From assembly GCF_030246905.1 (NCBI RefSeq), contig NZ_CP126741.1, positions 2,728,001 through 2,792,000 on the forward strand: a stretch of DNA of 64,000 nt, read 5' to 3'. Under the pieces are notes generated by a model. That model saw nothing but the letters and a program-made list of their open reading frames with translations. It was not told the DNA's origin and made no database searches. The position numbers and the translations under genes are program-made. Positions 35,195-44,302 of the stretch are shown piece by piece. Source of the stretch: Microbacterium sp. zg-Y818. Its GTDB lineage: Bacteria > Actinomycetota > Actinomycetes > Actinomycetales > Microbacteriaceae. Numbering within the stretch: the stretch's first letter is position 1; the number at the start of each line of letters is the position of its first letter.

Positions 35195-36526
35195 TCATTC
35201 CGCGACGGGGATGCCCTGAGCCTCGAGCGTCGAGATGGTCGAGGCCTGCGCCTTCTCGAGCGCCTCGAGCAGGGTGCCCTGACCGGTCACGGCCCGCTGG
35301 AAGCCGTCGGAGACGTCGGCGTAGGTCTGCGTCATGGTCGGCCCCCACACGAAGTCGGGGTTCACCTGCTCGGCCGCCTCTGCGAACACGTCGTAGATCT
35401 TCTGCCCGCCGTAGAACTCCACGCCCTCCTGCAGCGACGGCAGCGACAGCCCCTCGGTCGTAGCCGGGTAGATGTTCGCCGACGTGTTCAGCGCCGTCAG
35501 CGCCTCTTCCGAGGTGTTCAGCCACAGGGCGAACTTCGTCGCCTCGTAGAGGTGGTCGGTGCCCTTGAACACCGCGATCGACGAGCCGCCCCAGTTGCCC
35601 GAGCTCTGCCCACCGGCCTCCCACTGCGGGGCGGGCGCGACCGACCACTTGCCGGCCGTGTCGGGCGCGCCGCTCGAGATGGAGTTGGCACCCCAGACCG
35701 CGGAGTTCCATCCCCACACGGCGCCGGAGTTGTAGGCGTTGTTCCACTCCTCGGTCCACGCCGGGTAGGTCGACACGAGATCCTCGTCGAGCAGCTCCTG
35801 CCAGTAGTCGGCGACCTGCGTCGACGCGTCTCCGGTGAGGTCGACCGTCCAGGCGTCGCCGTCGTTGGTGAACCAGTCGCCGTTGGCCTGCCACACGAAG
35901 CCCGCGAACTGGTTGATGTCACCGGTGGAGAAGTTGGTGATGTAGCCGCCGGCCTCGCGCACCTTCACCGCGGCCTCCTTGAACTCCTCCCACGTGGTCG
36001 GAACCTCGATGCCGTTCTGCTCGAACAGATCGGAGCGATAGAACAGCGCCATCGGCCCGGAGTCCTGCGGAATGCCGAAGACGCCGTCTGACGTGCCCAG
36101 CGTCACCTGGCCCCAGGTCCACGGGATGAAGTCAGCCTCGGCGGCGACGACTTCCTCGCACGCGGCGAGGTTCTCGAGGCCGTCCTGCACGCGGAAGCTC
36201 GACAGCGCGTCGTACTCGATCTGACCGAGGTCGGGGGCGTTGCCCGCCTCGAGCTGGCTGAAGAAGCTCTTGTACGTGCCGGAGTTGCCGTTGGGACCGG
36301 TCTGCACCGCGACCTGGATGTCGGAGTTCTCCTCGTTCCACATGTCGACGACGTCTTCGATGCCCGGGATCCACGACGTGAACTCCAGCGTGACGTCACC
36401 CTCCGACGGCGCGCAGGCCGCGGCATCCGTGCCGCTGTCGGTGGTGCCTCCCGCGGAGCATCCGGCCAGCGCGATCGCGCTGAGCAGTGCGACGCCGGTG
36501 GCGACTGCCCTCTTGTTGTGCTGCAT
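35195..36526 (-). CDS. sugar ABC transporter substrate-binding lipoprotein (locus 2)
   Basis: 443 aa. Signal with basic MQHNKRA, a hydrophobic stretch and lipobox LAGC (about 20-23). CUT1 binding-protein pattern: WNEENSDIQVAVQ, GIPQDSGPMALFYRSDLFEQ and ALWLNTSEEAL. It is the last gene of a four-gene run (GH42, MalF type, MalG type, binding protein). This reverses the usual order, in which the binding protein comes first; it may have its own promoter in the 59-bp gap, but I cannot point to one. The mature domain is rich in Trp (for example GDWFTNDGDAWTV), consistent with sugar stacking. Confidence 0.92.
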   Translation of the reverse strand: MQHNKRAVATGVALLSAIALAGCSAGGTTDSGTDAAACAPSEGDVTLEFTSWIPGIEDVVDMWNEENSDIQVAVQTGPNGNSGTYKSFFSQLEAGNAPDLGQIEYDALSSFRVQDGLENLAACEEVVAAEADFIPWTWGQVTLGTSDGVFGIPQDSGPMALFYRSDLFEQNGIEVPTTWEEFKEAAVKVREAGGYITNFSTGDINQFAGFVWQANGDWFTNDGDAWTVDLTGDASTQVADYWQELLDEDLVSTYPAWTEEWNNAYNSGAVWGWNSAVWGANSISSGAPDTAGKWSVAPAPQWEAGGQSSGNWGGSSIAVFKGTDHLYEATKFALWLNTSEEALTALNTSANIYPATTEGLSLPSLQEGVEFYGGQKIYDVFAEAAEQVNPDFVWGPTMTQTYADVSDGFQRAVTGQGTLLEALEKAQASTISTLEAQGIPVAE

Positions 36527-36585
36527 GATCTTCCTTACTCGGTGGTGGTGTTACAGGGAACCGGCGGGCCGCAGCCCTCCGGAGG

Positions 36586-37491
36586 TCATTTGACCGAGCC
36601 GCTGCCCAGTCCGTTGCGCCAGAACCGCTGGAGCAGCAGGAAAGCGACGATGAGCGGCACGATCGACAGGAACGAGCCGGTGAGCACGTAGGTGCGCAGT
36701 TCGGGGATCTGATTGAGCTGGGTGTTCCAGGAGTAGAGCCCGTACGTGATCGGGAACAGCTCCGCGCTGCGCAGCATGATCAGCGGCAGGAAGAAGTTGT
36801 TCCAGATCGACACGAATTGGAACAGGAACACCGTCACCAGCGCCGGGGTCATCAGTCGCACCGACACGGTGAAGAACGTGCGCACCTCGCCGGCCCCGTC
36901 GATGCGCCCGGCCTCGATGAGCTCGTCGGGCACCGACGATGCGGCGTAGATGCGGCTCAGATAGACGCCGAACGGACTGACGATGCTCGGCAGCAGCACC
37001 GCCCAGTAGGTGTTCGTCAGGTTCACCTGGCTGAACAGCAGGAACAGCGGCAGCGCGAGCGCGGTCGCCGGCACCAGCACGCCGCCGAGCACCACGTTGA
37101 AGAACAGCTCCCGCCCCGGGAACCGGTACTTCGCCAGCGCGTAGCCGCACATCGCCGCGAACACGGTCGCCAGCAGCGCGCCGACGACGGCGTAGCCGAT
37201 GCTGTTGAGCAGCCAGCGGAAGTAGATCCCGTCGCCGTAGGAGATGAGGTCCCCGACGTTGGTGAAGAAGTTCCACTCCGCGAACCAGAGGGCGGGGGTG
37301 GTGAGCAGGTCGCCGCGGTCCTTGGTGGATGCGATGAACAGCCACCAGATGGGCACCACGAAGTAGAGGGTGAACACCCCCATCACGAGCAGCGCCGCAC
37401 CGCGGGAGAAGATGCTCTCGCGCGCACCCCGCGAACGGGCGGGGGCGAGATCGTCCGCGGTGGCCCCGCGGGTACGGGTGAGCATGCTCAT
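36586..37491 (-). CDS. sugar ABC transporter permease, CUT1 family (MalG type, locus 2)
   Basis: 301 aa with six membrane segments from about residue 33 (ALLVMGVFTLYFVVPIWWLFI). The EAA loop ELIEAGRIDGAGEVRTFFTVSVRLMTP is present. Very similar in layout to the locus 1 MalG-type protein (for example FWNxxxxPL-type WNNFFLPLIM and the shared WFAEWN segment), so the two transporters are probably paralogous. The start ATG overlaps the upstream permease gene by 4 bp. Works with the MalF-type partner and an ATPase encoded elsewhere. Confidence 0.92.
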   Translation of the reverse strand: MSMLTRTRGATADDLAPARSRGARESIFSRGAALLVMGVFTLYFVVPIWWLFIASTKDRGDLLTTPALWFAEWNFFTNVGDLISYGDGIYFRWLLNSIGYAVVGALLATVFAAMCGYALAKYRFPGRELFFNVVLGGVLVPATALALPLFLLFSQVNLTNTYWAVLLPSIVSPFGVYLSRIYAASSVPDELIEAGRIDGAGEVRTFFTVSVRLMTPALVTVFLFQFVSIWNNFFLPLIMLRSAELFPITYGLYSWNTQLNQIPELRTYVLTGSFLSIVPLIVAFLLLQRFWRNGLGSGSVK

Positions 37492-38426
37492 TGCGCGGCC
37501 TTCCGCTGGGTGGACTTGAGGAACGTGAACGACAGGGCGAACGTCGCCAGCGCGAGCACAACCGAGAACGCCGCCGCCAGCTGGGTGTTGGGGACGGAGC
37601 TGGTGGCGTAGATGAGCATGTTCGGGGTGAACCCGGACGAGACCGCCGAGCTGAACGAGCGGAACACCTGCGGCTCTGCCAGCAGCTGCAGCGTGCCGAT
37701 GATGGAGAAGACCGCCGTGAGCACGATCGCCGGGGCGACCATCGGGATCTTGATCGACCACGCGATGCGGATCTGCCCGGCACCGTCCAGGCGCGCCGCC
37801 TCGTACACCTCGGACGGGATCGCCAGCAGGGCCGAGTAGATGATGAGCATGTTGTAGCCGACGAACACCCACGTCACCACGTTCGCGATCGACCACAGCA
37901 CCATCTCCGGCGAGAGGAAGTCGATGGCGCGCGTCACATCCGTGAACGGCGACAGGTTCGGGGAGTAGAGGAAGCCCCACATGATCGCGGCGATGACACC
38001 GGGGACCGCGTAGGGGGCGAAGAAGGCGAGGCGGAAGAACCGCTTGCCCTTCAGCGCGGGCGAATCCAGCAGCAGCGCGAACAGCAGCGCCAGCCCGAGC
38101 ATGATCGGCACCTGCACGACGCCGAACAGCAGCACGCGGCCGACCGACTCCCAGAAGGGGCCGTTCTGGAACACCAGCGCATACTGCGTCAGCCCGCCGA
38201 ATACCTCCTGCGGCGCCCCGTAGGTGCCCTCGCGCTGGACCACCTGGAGCGACTTCCACACCGCGTAGCCGATGGGGATCAGATAGAACAGCAGGAACAG
38301 CACCCCGAACGGGCCGGTGAAGATCGCGATCGCGCCCTTGTGCTGCACCTTGCGGCGCTCGCCGCGACGCGGCCGGGAGCGGCGTGCGGCGTCGGGGGCG
38401 CGAGTGATGGCTTCTGTGGCGGTCAT
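37488..38426 (-). CDS. sugar ABC transporter permease, CUT1 family (MalF type, locus 2)
   Basis: 312 aa. Basic N-terminus (RRSRPRRGERRK), six membrane segments and an EAA loop EVYEAARLDGAGQIRIAWSIKIPMV. It has the YNMLIIYSALLAIPS helix before the loop, as in other lactose-type permeases. It overlaps the GH42 gene upstream and the MalG-type gene downstream by 4 bp each, so the three are translationally coupled. Coupling a glycosidase directly to its permeases fits uptake of a beta-galactoside for cytoplasmic cleavage. Confidence 0.92.
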   Translation of the reverse strand: MTATEAITRAPDAARRSRPRRGERRKVQHKGAIAIFTGPFGVLFLLFYLIPIGYAVWKSLQVVQREGTYGAPQEVFGGLTQYALVFQNGPFWESVGRVLLFGVVQVPIMLGLALLFALLLDSPALKGKRFFRLAFFAPYAVPGVIAAIMWGFLYSPNLSPFTDVTRAIDFLSPEMVLWSIANVVTWVFVGYNMLIIYSALLAIPSEVYEAARLDGAGQIRIAWSIKIPMVAPAIVLTAVFSIIGTLQLLAEPQVFRSFSSAVSSGFTPNMLIYATSSVPNTQLAAAFSVVLALATFALSFTFLKSTQRKAAQ

Positions 38427-40441
38427 GCTGCCGCCTCCTCTCTGACGATGCGCACCGCACCGCCGGGAACGTCGACGCGACCGCGCACCGGGTCGCCCGT
38501 GATGAGCTCGACGCCGTCGGCCTCGACGCTCGCGGCATCCGTCGCGTGGTTGACGATGAACAGATACGAGGCCTGGGGTCCCCGGCGGCGCACCAGCTCC
38601 AGCTGGGCGAGGTCGCCGTGCACGTGCGCGGGCGGGCGCACGCCCGTGTCGGCGGCGAGACGGGCGATGAGATCCTGGTAGGCGGCCTCGTCGGGCAGCG
38701 TCGCCAGATACCAGGCGGCGCCGTCGCCCCAGGCGTTGCGGGTGAGCGCGGGGTGCCCGGCGGCGGGCCCGTCGGCGAAGGATGCCACCACCTCTGCCGT
38801 GTCGGCTTGTCCCCGCTCGCTCCACAGCCGTGCCGTCGTGCCGTCGGTGAGATGCACGACGGCGTCGGCGGCGACAGGAGCGAACTCCTCGATGCGCACG
38901 CCCAGCGCCTCACGGAACGGTCCGCTGTAGCCACCCGTCCACACCCGGTCCTCGGCGTCGACGATGCCGCTGTTGAACGTGACCAGCGCAGTGCCGCCCG
39001 CGGCCACCCAGTCGGTGATCGCGGCGGCCTCGTCGGCACGCACGAGGTGCAGTCCGGGCACGATGACCAGCCGGTACCCCGACAGGTCGGCCCCCGGCCG
39101 CACGACGTCGACGGTGAGGCCGAGGGAATGGGCCGCCCCGTATGCGGCGTGCACCTGATCGAGGTAGCCGAGCGACTGGCTGGGCCGGGACTCGGTCTGG
39201 GTCGCCCACCACGCCTCCCACGAGAACACCACGGCGACATCGGCGACCACGCGGGATCCGGCGACCTCGGAGAGGCGCTCGACGATCCCGCCCAGCTCGG
39301 TCACCTCGCGCCACAGCGCCGAGTCGGTGCCCGCGTGCGGCAACATCGCGGAGTGGAACTTCTCGCTGCCCTGCACCGAGGCGCGCCACTGGAAGAAGCA
39401 CACTCCGTCGGCGCCGCGGGCGACGTGGGTGAGCGAATTGCGGATGATCTGGCCGGGCGCCTTCGGGGTGTTCAGCGGCTGCCAGTTGACCGCGCCGGTG
39501 GAGTGTTCCATCAGCAGCCACGGCGCCCCTTCGCCGAGGCCCCGCGAGAGGTCTGCGGCGAAGGCGAGCTCCGAGACCGGGTCGGCCAGCCGTCCGTCGA
39601 GGTAGTGGTCGTTCGCGATCACGTCCATGTCGGCGGCCCACGACCAGTAGTCCATGTTCTCGATGTGAGCCGTGACCATGAAGTTCGTGGTGACGGGCCG
39701 GTCGCTGAGGGCCCGGATGACATCGGCCTCGGCCCGGTACAGCCCGCGCAGCTCGTCGGAGCTGAACCGGTGGAAATCGAGCATCTGCGACGGGTTGCCC
39801 GTCGAGAGGGTCGTGCGCGGCGGCAGGATCTCTTCCCAGTCGCGGTAGCTCTGGCTCCAGAAGGCGGTGCCCCACGCGGTGTTGAGCGCGTCGAGCGTGG
39901 CGTAGCGCTCGCGCAGCCAGCGGCGGAAGGCACCGGCGCTCACGTCGCAGTAGCACAGCGCGTTGTGGCATCCCAGCTCGTTCGACACGTGCCACAGCGC
40001 CACCGCGGGGTGGTTGCCGTAGCGGCGCGCGACCTCGGTCGCCAGGCGCACGGCGGCCTCGCGGAAGACGGGGGAGCTCGGGCAGAACGCCTGCCGGCCG
40101 CCCGGGTACCGCCGCGTGCCGTCCGCGGCCATCGGCAGCATTTCGGGGTGGCTGCGGGTGAGCCAGGCCGGCGGCGACGCCGTGCCGGTGCCGAGGTTGA
40201 TGCGGATGCCCGCGGCGTGCAGCCGCGCGACGATGTCGTCGAGGCGGGTGAAGTCGTACTCCCCCGCACGCGGCTCGATGTGCGACCAGCCGAAGATATT
40301 GATGGCGACGAGGTCGACCTTCGCCTCGGCCATGAGGGCGATGTCCTCGTCCCAGACGTCGGGCGTCCACTGCTCGGGGTTGTAATCGCAGCCGAACGCG
40401 ATGCCGTCGTGCGCGAAGGGTCGGCGGGCGGGGGGCGTCAT
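38423..40441 (-). CDS. beta-galactosidase, glycoside hydrolase family 42
   Basis: 672 aa, the usual GH42 size. It starts near IAFGCDYNPEQW. The acid/base is E155 in WHVSNELGCHN and the nucleophile is E312 in WLLMEHSTGAVNW. Cys120, Cys158, Cys163 and Cys165 match the zinc-binding cluster seen in some GH42 enzymes. The C-terminal third holds the trimerisation (class I glutamine amidotransferase-like) and beta domains. No signal peptide, so it is cytoplasmic. The ATG at 40441 has GAGGAGAC upstream, and the large frame continuing beyond it is not real. First gene of the transporter operon. LacI operators sit 14 and 60 bases upstream. Confidence 0.93.
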   Translation of the reverse strand: MTPPARRPFAHDGIAFGCDYNPEQWTPDVWDEDIALMAEAKVDLVAINIFGWSHIEPRAGEYDFTRLDDIVARLHAAGIRINLGTGTASPPAWLTRSHPEMLPMAADGTRRYPGGRQAFCPSSPVFREAAVRLATEVARRYGNHPAVALWHVSNELGCHNALCYCDVSAGAFRRWLRERYATLDALNTAWGTAFWSQSYRDWEEILPPRTTLSTGNPSQMLDFHRFSSDELRGLYRAEADVIRALSDRPVTTNFMVTAHIENMDYWSWAADMDVIANDHYLDGRLADPVSELAFAADLSRGLGEGAPWLLMEHSTGAVNWQPLNTPKAPGQIIRNSLTHVARGADGVCFFQWRASVQGSEKFHSAMLPHAGTDSALWREVTELGGIVERLSEVAGSRVVADVAVVFSWEAWWATQTESRPSQSLGYLDQVHAAYGAAHSLGLTVDVVRPGADLSGYRLVIVPGLHLVRADEAAAITDWVAAGGTALVTFNSGIVDAEDRVWTGGYSGPFREALGVRIEEFAPVAADAVVHLTDGTTARLWSERGQADTAEVVASFADGPAAGHPALTRNAWGDGAAWYLATLPDEAAYQDLIARLAADTGVRPPAHVHGDLAQLELVRRRGPQASYLFIVNHATDAASVEADGVELITGDPVRGRVDVPGGAVRIVREEAAA

Positions 40442-40454
40442 TGTCTCCTCGGAT

Positions 40455-40470
40455 CTGTGAACGTGCACAG
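40455..40470. promoter_or_regulatory. LacI operator (locus 2), GH42-proximal
   Basis: CTGTGAACGTGCACAG, near-palindromic around a central CG-T step. It is placed between the GH42 start and the divergent LacI gene, where it would sit in the GH42 leader. Confidence 0.7.
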
Positions 40471-40500
40471 CCCGATGCGACTTTTCTCCGCATTGAGAAC

Positions 40501-40516
40501 CTGTGAACGTGAACAC
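40501..40516. promoter_or_regulatory. LacI operator (locus 2), second copy
   Basis: CTGTGAACGTGAACAC, sharing the first 11 bases with the copy at 40455. The spacing between the two (46 bp) allows cooperative binding or looping. Confidence 0.55.
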
Positions 40517-40559
40517 ATTATGAGCGGCACCCAGCCCTGTCAACACGTGCACTGCGGGG

Positions 40560-40585
40560 TGTGCGCGTGCACATACGATGTGAGC
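40560..40585 (+). promoter_or_regulatory. LacI gene promoter with overlapping operator; probable leaderless start
   Basis: A third, weaker operator-like site TGTGCGCGTGCACA (40560-40573) abuts a -10-like TACGAT (40574-40579). This lies 6 bases before the GTG start at 40586, so transcription would begin at or next to the start codon. No ribosome binding site is visible, consistent with a leaderless mRNA and autoregulation. Confidence 0.45.
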
Positions 40586-41602
40586 GTGGATGCGACGGGG
40601 CGACGACGCCGGGCGACGGTCAAGGATGTGGCACTCGAGGCGGGGGTGTCCCGCGGCACGGTCAGCCGCGTGCTCAACGGCCAGCCCTACGTCTCCACCG
40701 AAGCGCGCGCCGCGATCGACGCCGCGATCGCGAAGGTGGGCTTCGTGCCGAATCGGGCCGCGCGCAGCCTGGTGATGCAGAGCTCCCAGGCGATCGGGCT
40801 CATCGTGCACGAGCCGCATTCGCAGTTCGTGGAGGACCCAAACATCGGGTCGATCCTGCTGGGAGCCAACGCCGCCCTGTCGGAGGCCGACTACCAGATG
40901 GCCTGCCTCATCGCCGACACCCCGCGCGACGTGGAGCGCCTGTCGCACTACCTCGGCGCCGGCCTCATCGACGGCGTCATCATCGTCTCGGCCCGCGTGG
41001 GAGACCCGATCACGCGTGCGGTGGCGCAATTGCAGCTGCCGGCGGCGTTCGTGGGGCACCCGCGCGACATCGGCGATGCCGCCTACGTCGCGATCGACAA
41101 CCGGGCCGCTGCCCGCGAGATCACCACCCGGCTGAGGGGGACCGGTCGTCGTCGCATCGGAATGATCGCCGCCGCGCTGGACCGGGACTCCGGTTCCGAT
41201 CGCCTGGCCGGATTCGTCGACGCGCTCGGCGCCCGCTTCGATCCGCAGCTGGTGCAGAGCGTGCCGCTGTACTCGTTCTCGTGCGGACAGGACGGCATGC
41301 GGGCGCTGCTGGAGCGGCATCCCGACATCGACGGCGTCTTCGCCTCGAGCGACGCCGTGGCCGCCGGGGCGCTGGACGTGCTGCACGCCGCGGGGCGCAC
41401 GGTGCCGGGCGATGTGGGTGTCGTCGGCTTCGACGACAGCTCATGGGCGCTGCGGTGCGACCCGCCGCTGTCGACCGTGCACCAGCCCGCCACCGAGCTC
41501 GGCCGCGCCGCCGCCGAGGCCGTGCTGCGCCAGCTCCGCGGCGAGGGCAGCGGCGGCCGGCAGCTGCTGGAATGCCCGATCGTCTGGCGCGACTCGGCGT
41601 AG
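40586..41602 (+). CDS. LacI-family transcriptional regulator (locus 2)
   Basis: 338 aa. DNA-binding domain ATVKDVALEAGVSRGTVSRVLNG (split about 10-31), hinge PNRAARSLVMQSSQAIGLIV, then a sensor domain with FASSDAVAAGALDVLHAAG and GFDDSSWALRCDPPLSTVHQP. Divergent from GH42. An in-frame GTG six bases earlier (40580) is an alternative start. Its probable operators lie in front of GH42, in front of itself and in front of the secreted esterase gene, so it likely coordinates all three. The inducer is probably a galactoside or galactose. Confidence 0.92.
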   Translation: MDATGRRRRATVKDVALEAGVSRGTVSRVLNGQPYVSTEARAAIDAAIAKVGFVPNRAARSLVMQSSQAIGLIVHEPHSQFVEDPNIGSILLGANAALSEADYQMACLIADTPRDVERLSHYLGAGLIDGVIIVSARVGDPITRAVAQLQLPAAFVGHPRDIGDAAYVAIDNRAAAREITTRLRGTGRRRIGMIAAALDRDSGSDRLAGFVDALGARFDPQLVQSVPLYSFSCGQDGMRALLERHPDIDGVFASSDAVAAGALDVLHAAGRTVPGDVGVVGFDDSSWALRCDPPLSTVHQPATELGRAAAEAVLRQLRGEGSGGRQLLECPIVWRDSA

Positions 41603-41643
41603 CCGTCAGGGCTGTTGACACCGCCCCGCACGCCTGCCACCCT

Positions 41644-41692
41644 CTGTGTACGTTCACAGGACACCCCTCTGCGGCGCTGTGAACGTGCACAC
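41644..41692. promoter_or_regulatory. two LacI operators upstream of the secreted esterase
   Basis: CTGTGTACGTTCACAG (41644-41659) and CTGTGAACGTGCACAC (41677-41692), 33 bases apart (three helical turns). They match the sites in front of GH42 and the LacI gene, tying the esterase gene at 41745 to the beta-galactoside regulon. Confidence 0.7.
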
Positions 41693-41744
41693 AATCCGTC
41701 GGCACAGCGGCCGGGCGGACGGCTCGACGATGAAGTAGGAGCTC

Positions 41745-44246
41745 GTGAACACCCTCATCCCCATCCGGCGGCGCACCGCCATCGGCACGGTCGCGCTGGC
41801 CGCCGCCTCCCTCCTGCTCGCGCCGACCGCCTCGGCGCCGAGTCCCGCCCTGGCGGCACCCGCCCCCGCCGCCGGAACCGTCTCAATCGACCTTGAGGGG
41901 GCCTGGAGCTTCACCCGCGGCGACGACCCGTCGTACGCGGATCCCGCCTTCGACGACTCCGCGTGGCAGAGCATCCAGGTGCCCGGCGACGGGTCGCCCT
42001 TCGACGACTACGACGGGTTCGCGTGGTACCGGCTGGACTTCACACTGCCGGCCGACGCCGAGGGGAACAACCTCGTCGCCTCGCTCGGATTCCTCGACGA
42101 CGTCGACGAGGCGTTCCTCAACGGCGTGCGCATCGGCGGGTCGGGGACGATGCCGCCCGCTGCAAGCAGCCAGTGGTTCGAGAAACGGCTGTATCCGGTG
42201 CCCGCCACCGCACCGAACTTCGGAGGCGAGAACACGCTCGCGGTGCGCCTCTACGACATGAACGGCGGCGGCGGGTGGTACGAAGGCCCCGTCGGCATCT
42301 ACTCCAAGGATGCCGTCAGGCAGAACGTCTACGGCATCACCGGCCCGCCGGCCGACGCGGCGCAGATCTCCGCCGTCATGGCGGCGCTCGACACGCAGCG
42401 CGCGGCTCTCGCCGCCGGCGACGTCGACGCCTACGTCGCCACCCTCGAGGAGGGATACTTCCACGACGGGCGCACGAAGGAGCGCCGTGAGCGCGAACTG
42501 CGCGCCTGGGCGGCGGAATCCGGCGGGCTCACGCTCACCGACAGCGAGGTCGAGGTGGTGCAGGGCCCCGACGGATCCCTCATCGTCGACACCAACCGCG
42601 CCATCATGGGCACCCGCGATGGCGAGCCGCACGTCTTCCAGCCCCCTGCGCAGCAGTTCCTGCGATTCTCCGCCTCGACACTGCTCGAGACCGGCAACCG
42701 CTCGCGCTTCTTCCGCGAGGCGGTCGATTCGCAGCTCGAGGGCCGGGCGCGGGAGTTCGTCACCTACCTGCCCCCGTCCTACCTCACCGAGCCCGCGCGG
42801 GAGTACCCGGTGGTGTACCTGCTCCACGGCATCAACGGCGGCAGCCGGGAATGGGAGCCGCGCGAGATCGACACGGTGCTCGACGCGCTCTGGGCCGATG
42901 GCCTGGCCGAGTCGATCGTGATCATGCCCGACGGCGAGTCGCTCTGGTACGCCGATCAGCCCGGCGGCACGCCGTGGCGCAGCATGTTCCTGACCGAGAT
43001 GGTCCCGCTCGTCGATGCCGAGTACCGCACCCTCGACACCCCGCCGTTCCGCGCACTGACCGGCGTCTCCATGGGTGGGTTCGGAGCGTTCTCGCTCGGG
43101 TTGTCGCACCCGGAGCTCTTCTCCTCGCTGGCATCCCACATCGGCTCGCTGAGCTTCTCAGGCTCGAGCCTGCCGACGCCGCTGGCGCAGGCGCAGGCGA
43201 TGTCCGCCGAGCAGCTGTCGCAGTACGACCTCTACTTCGATGCCTGCGAGTTCGACGAGTACCGCTTCGACGACGCCGCCCGATCGATGAGCACCCTGCT
43301 CACCGGCAAGGGCGTCGCCCACACGTGGGCCGTCTATCCGGAGGGCCGGCACAATGACGCCTGCTGGATGCCGCATCTCGGCGACTCGTTCACGGTGCAC
43401 TCCGACCACTTCCGCGCGGCCGGGCTCGTCGAGGACACCGTCGCACCGACGGTCGCCCTCGACGCCGCGCCGGCATCCCCGGACGGCACGGATGGCTGGT
43501 ACCGCACCGCCGTCGCCCTCACCGTCACGGCGACCGATGACCGCGACGACGCGCCGCTCATCGAAGCGCAGCGCGATGGCGGCGCGTGGGCGCCGGTGGA
43601 CGGCCCCATCCGCTTCGACGGCGACGGTGCCCACGCCGTGTCGGTGCGCGCCACCGACACGGCGGGCAACGTCAGCGAGGTCGTCTCCTGGTCGGGCCGC
43701 ATCGATGCCACTGCTCCGAGCGTGCAGACGGGCCTCGACCACCAGCGCCGGGTCACGCTGACGGCGGCGGACGAGACCTCCGGGGTGGCGACGGTCGAGT
43801 ACCGCGTCACCAAGAAGGACCGCACCATCGTGGACTGGACGCCCTACCGCGCCCCGGTGCGGCTCGACGGGGCTTCCACCCTGTCGTACCGGGCGACCGA
43901 CGCGGCGGGGAACACCAGCGAGGTCGGAACGACGACGAGGGCGCAGCTGCGCCCCGCGGCCACCGTCACCCGGGCCGCCACGAGCCGCCTGCTCGTCTCC
44001 GGCGACACCCCCGTGACGTACACCGTCGCGGTCAGCGCCGTCGGCGGCTCCACCCCGGTCGGCACGGTCGCGGTGACCGACAACGGCCGGCCCCTCGCCA
44101 CGATCGAACTCACCGCCGCCGACGACGGCCGTGCGGCGATCACCCTCCCCCGGCTCCCCCGCGGCATCCATCTGCTGCGCGCCGAGTTCACCGGGACAGG
44201 ATTCGCACCGTCCGCGTCGCTGTCCGCGCTGCTGGTGCTGAGGTGA
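41745..44246 (+). CDS. large secreted multidomain esterase
   Basis: 833 aa. Signal peptide: MNTLIPIRRR, a hydrophobic stretch, cleavage near ALAAPA (about 38). Domains: a galactose-binding/GH2-type beta-sandwich (about 46-190: LEGAWSFTRGDD, WYRLDFTLP, FLNGVRIGG); a SnoaL-like segment (about 205-300); and an esterase D/FrsA-type alpha/beta hydrolase (about 325-560) with LLHGINGGSREWEP, nucleophile S442 in GVSMGGFGAFS and His536 in PEGRHNDACW. The C-terminus has Ig-like beta domains (ATDTAGNVSEVVSWSG; TVAVTDNGRPLAT). It probably removes acyl groups from extracellular polysaccharide before import. Two LacI operators of locus 2 precede it. No sortase motif or membrane anchor is seen. Confidence 0.85.
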   Translation: MNTLIPIRRRTAIGTVALAAASLLLAPTASAPSPALAAPAPAAGTVSIDLEGAWSFTRGDDPSYADPAFDDSAWQSIQVPGDGSPFDDYDGFAWYRLDFTLPADAEGNNLVASLGFLDDVDEAFLNGVRIGGSGTMPPAASSQWFEKRLYPVPATAPNFGGENTLAVRLYDMNGGGGWYEGPVGIYSKDAVRQNVYGITGPPADAAQISAVMAALDTQRAALAAGDVDAYVATLEEGYFHDGRTKERRERELRAWAAESGGLTLTDSEVEVVQGPDGSLIVDTNRAIMGTRDGEPHVFQPPAQQFLRFSASTLLETGNRSRFFREAVDSQLEGRAREFVTYLPPSYLTEPAREYPVVYLLHGINGGSREWEPREIDTVLDALWADGLAESIVIMPDGESLWYADQPGGTPWRSMFLTEMVPLVDAEYRTLDTPPFRALTGVSMGGFGAFSLGLSHPELFSSLASHIGSLSFSGSSLPTPLAQAQAMSAEQLSQYDLYFDACEFDEYRFDDAARSMSTLLTGKGVAHTWAVYPEGRHNDACWMPHLGDSFTVHSDHFRAAGLVEDTVAPTVALDAAPASPDGTDGWYRTAVALTVTATDDRDDAPLIEAQRDGGAWAPVDGPIRFDGDGAHAVSVRATDTAGNVSEVVSWSGRIDATAPSVQTGLDHQRRVTLTAADETSGVATVEYRVTKKDRTIVDWTPYRAPVRLDGASTLSYRATDAAGNTSEVGTTTRAQLRPAATVTRAATSRLLVSGDTPVTYTVAVSAVGGSTPVGTVAVTDNGRPLATIELTAADDGRAAITLPRLPRGIHLLRAEFTGTGFAPSASLSALLVLR

Positions 44247-44302
44247 GCGGTCGGCGGCCACCCCGGGAATGAGGCGGCCGGGGCGGCGGTTGGGATCAGG
44301 TG

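Noticed and set aside
36586..39240. 884-residue minus-strand frame containing the MalG-type permease
   Set aside because: Only its last 301 residues are the permease. The rest overlaps the MalF and GH42 genes in another frame and is not protein-like.
38546..40585. Long plus-strand frame leading into the LacI regulator of locus 2
   Set aside because: Antisense to GH42. The LacI homology begins at the GTG at 40586.
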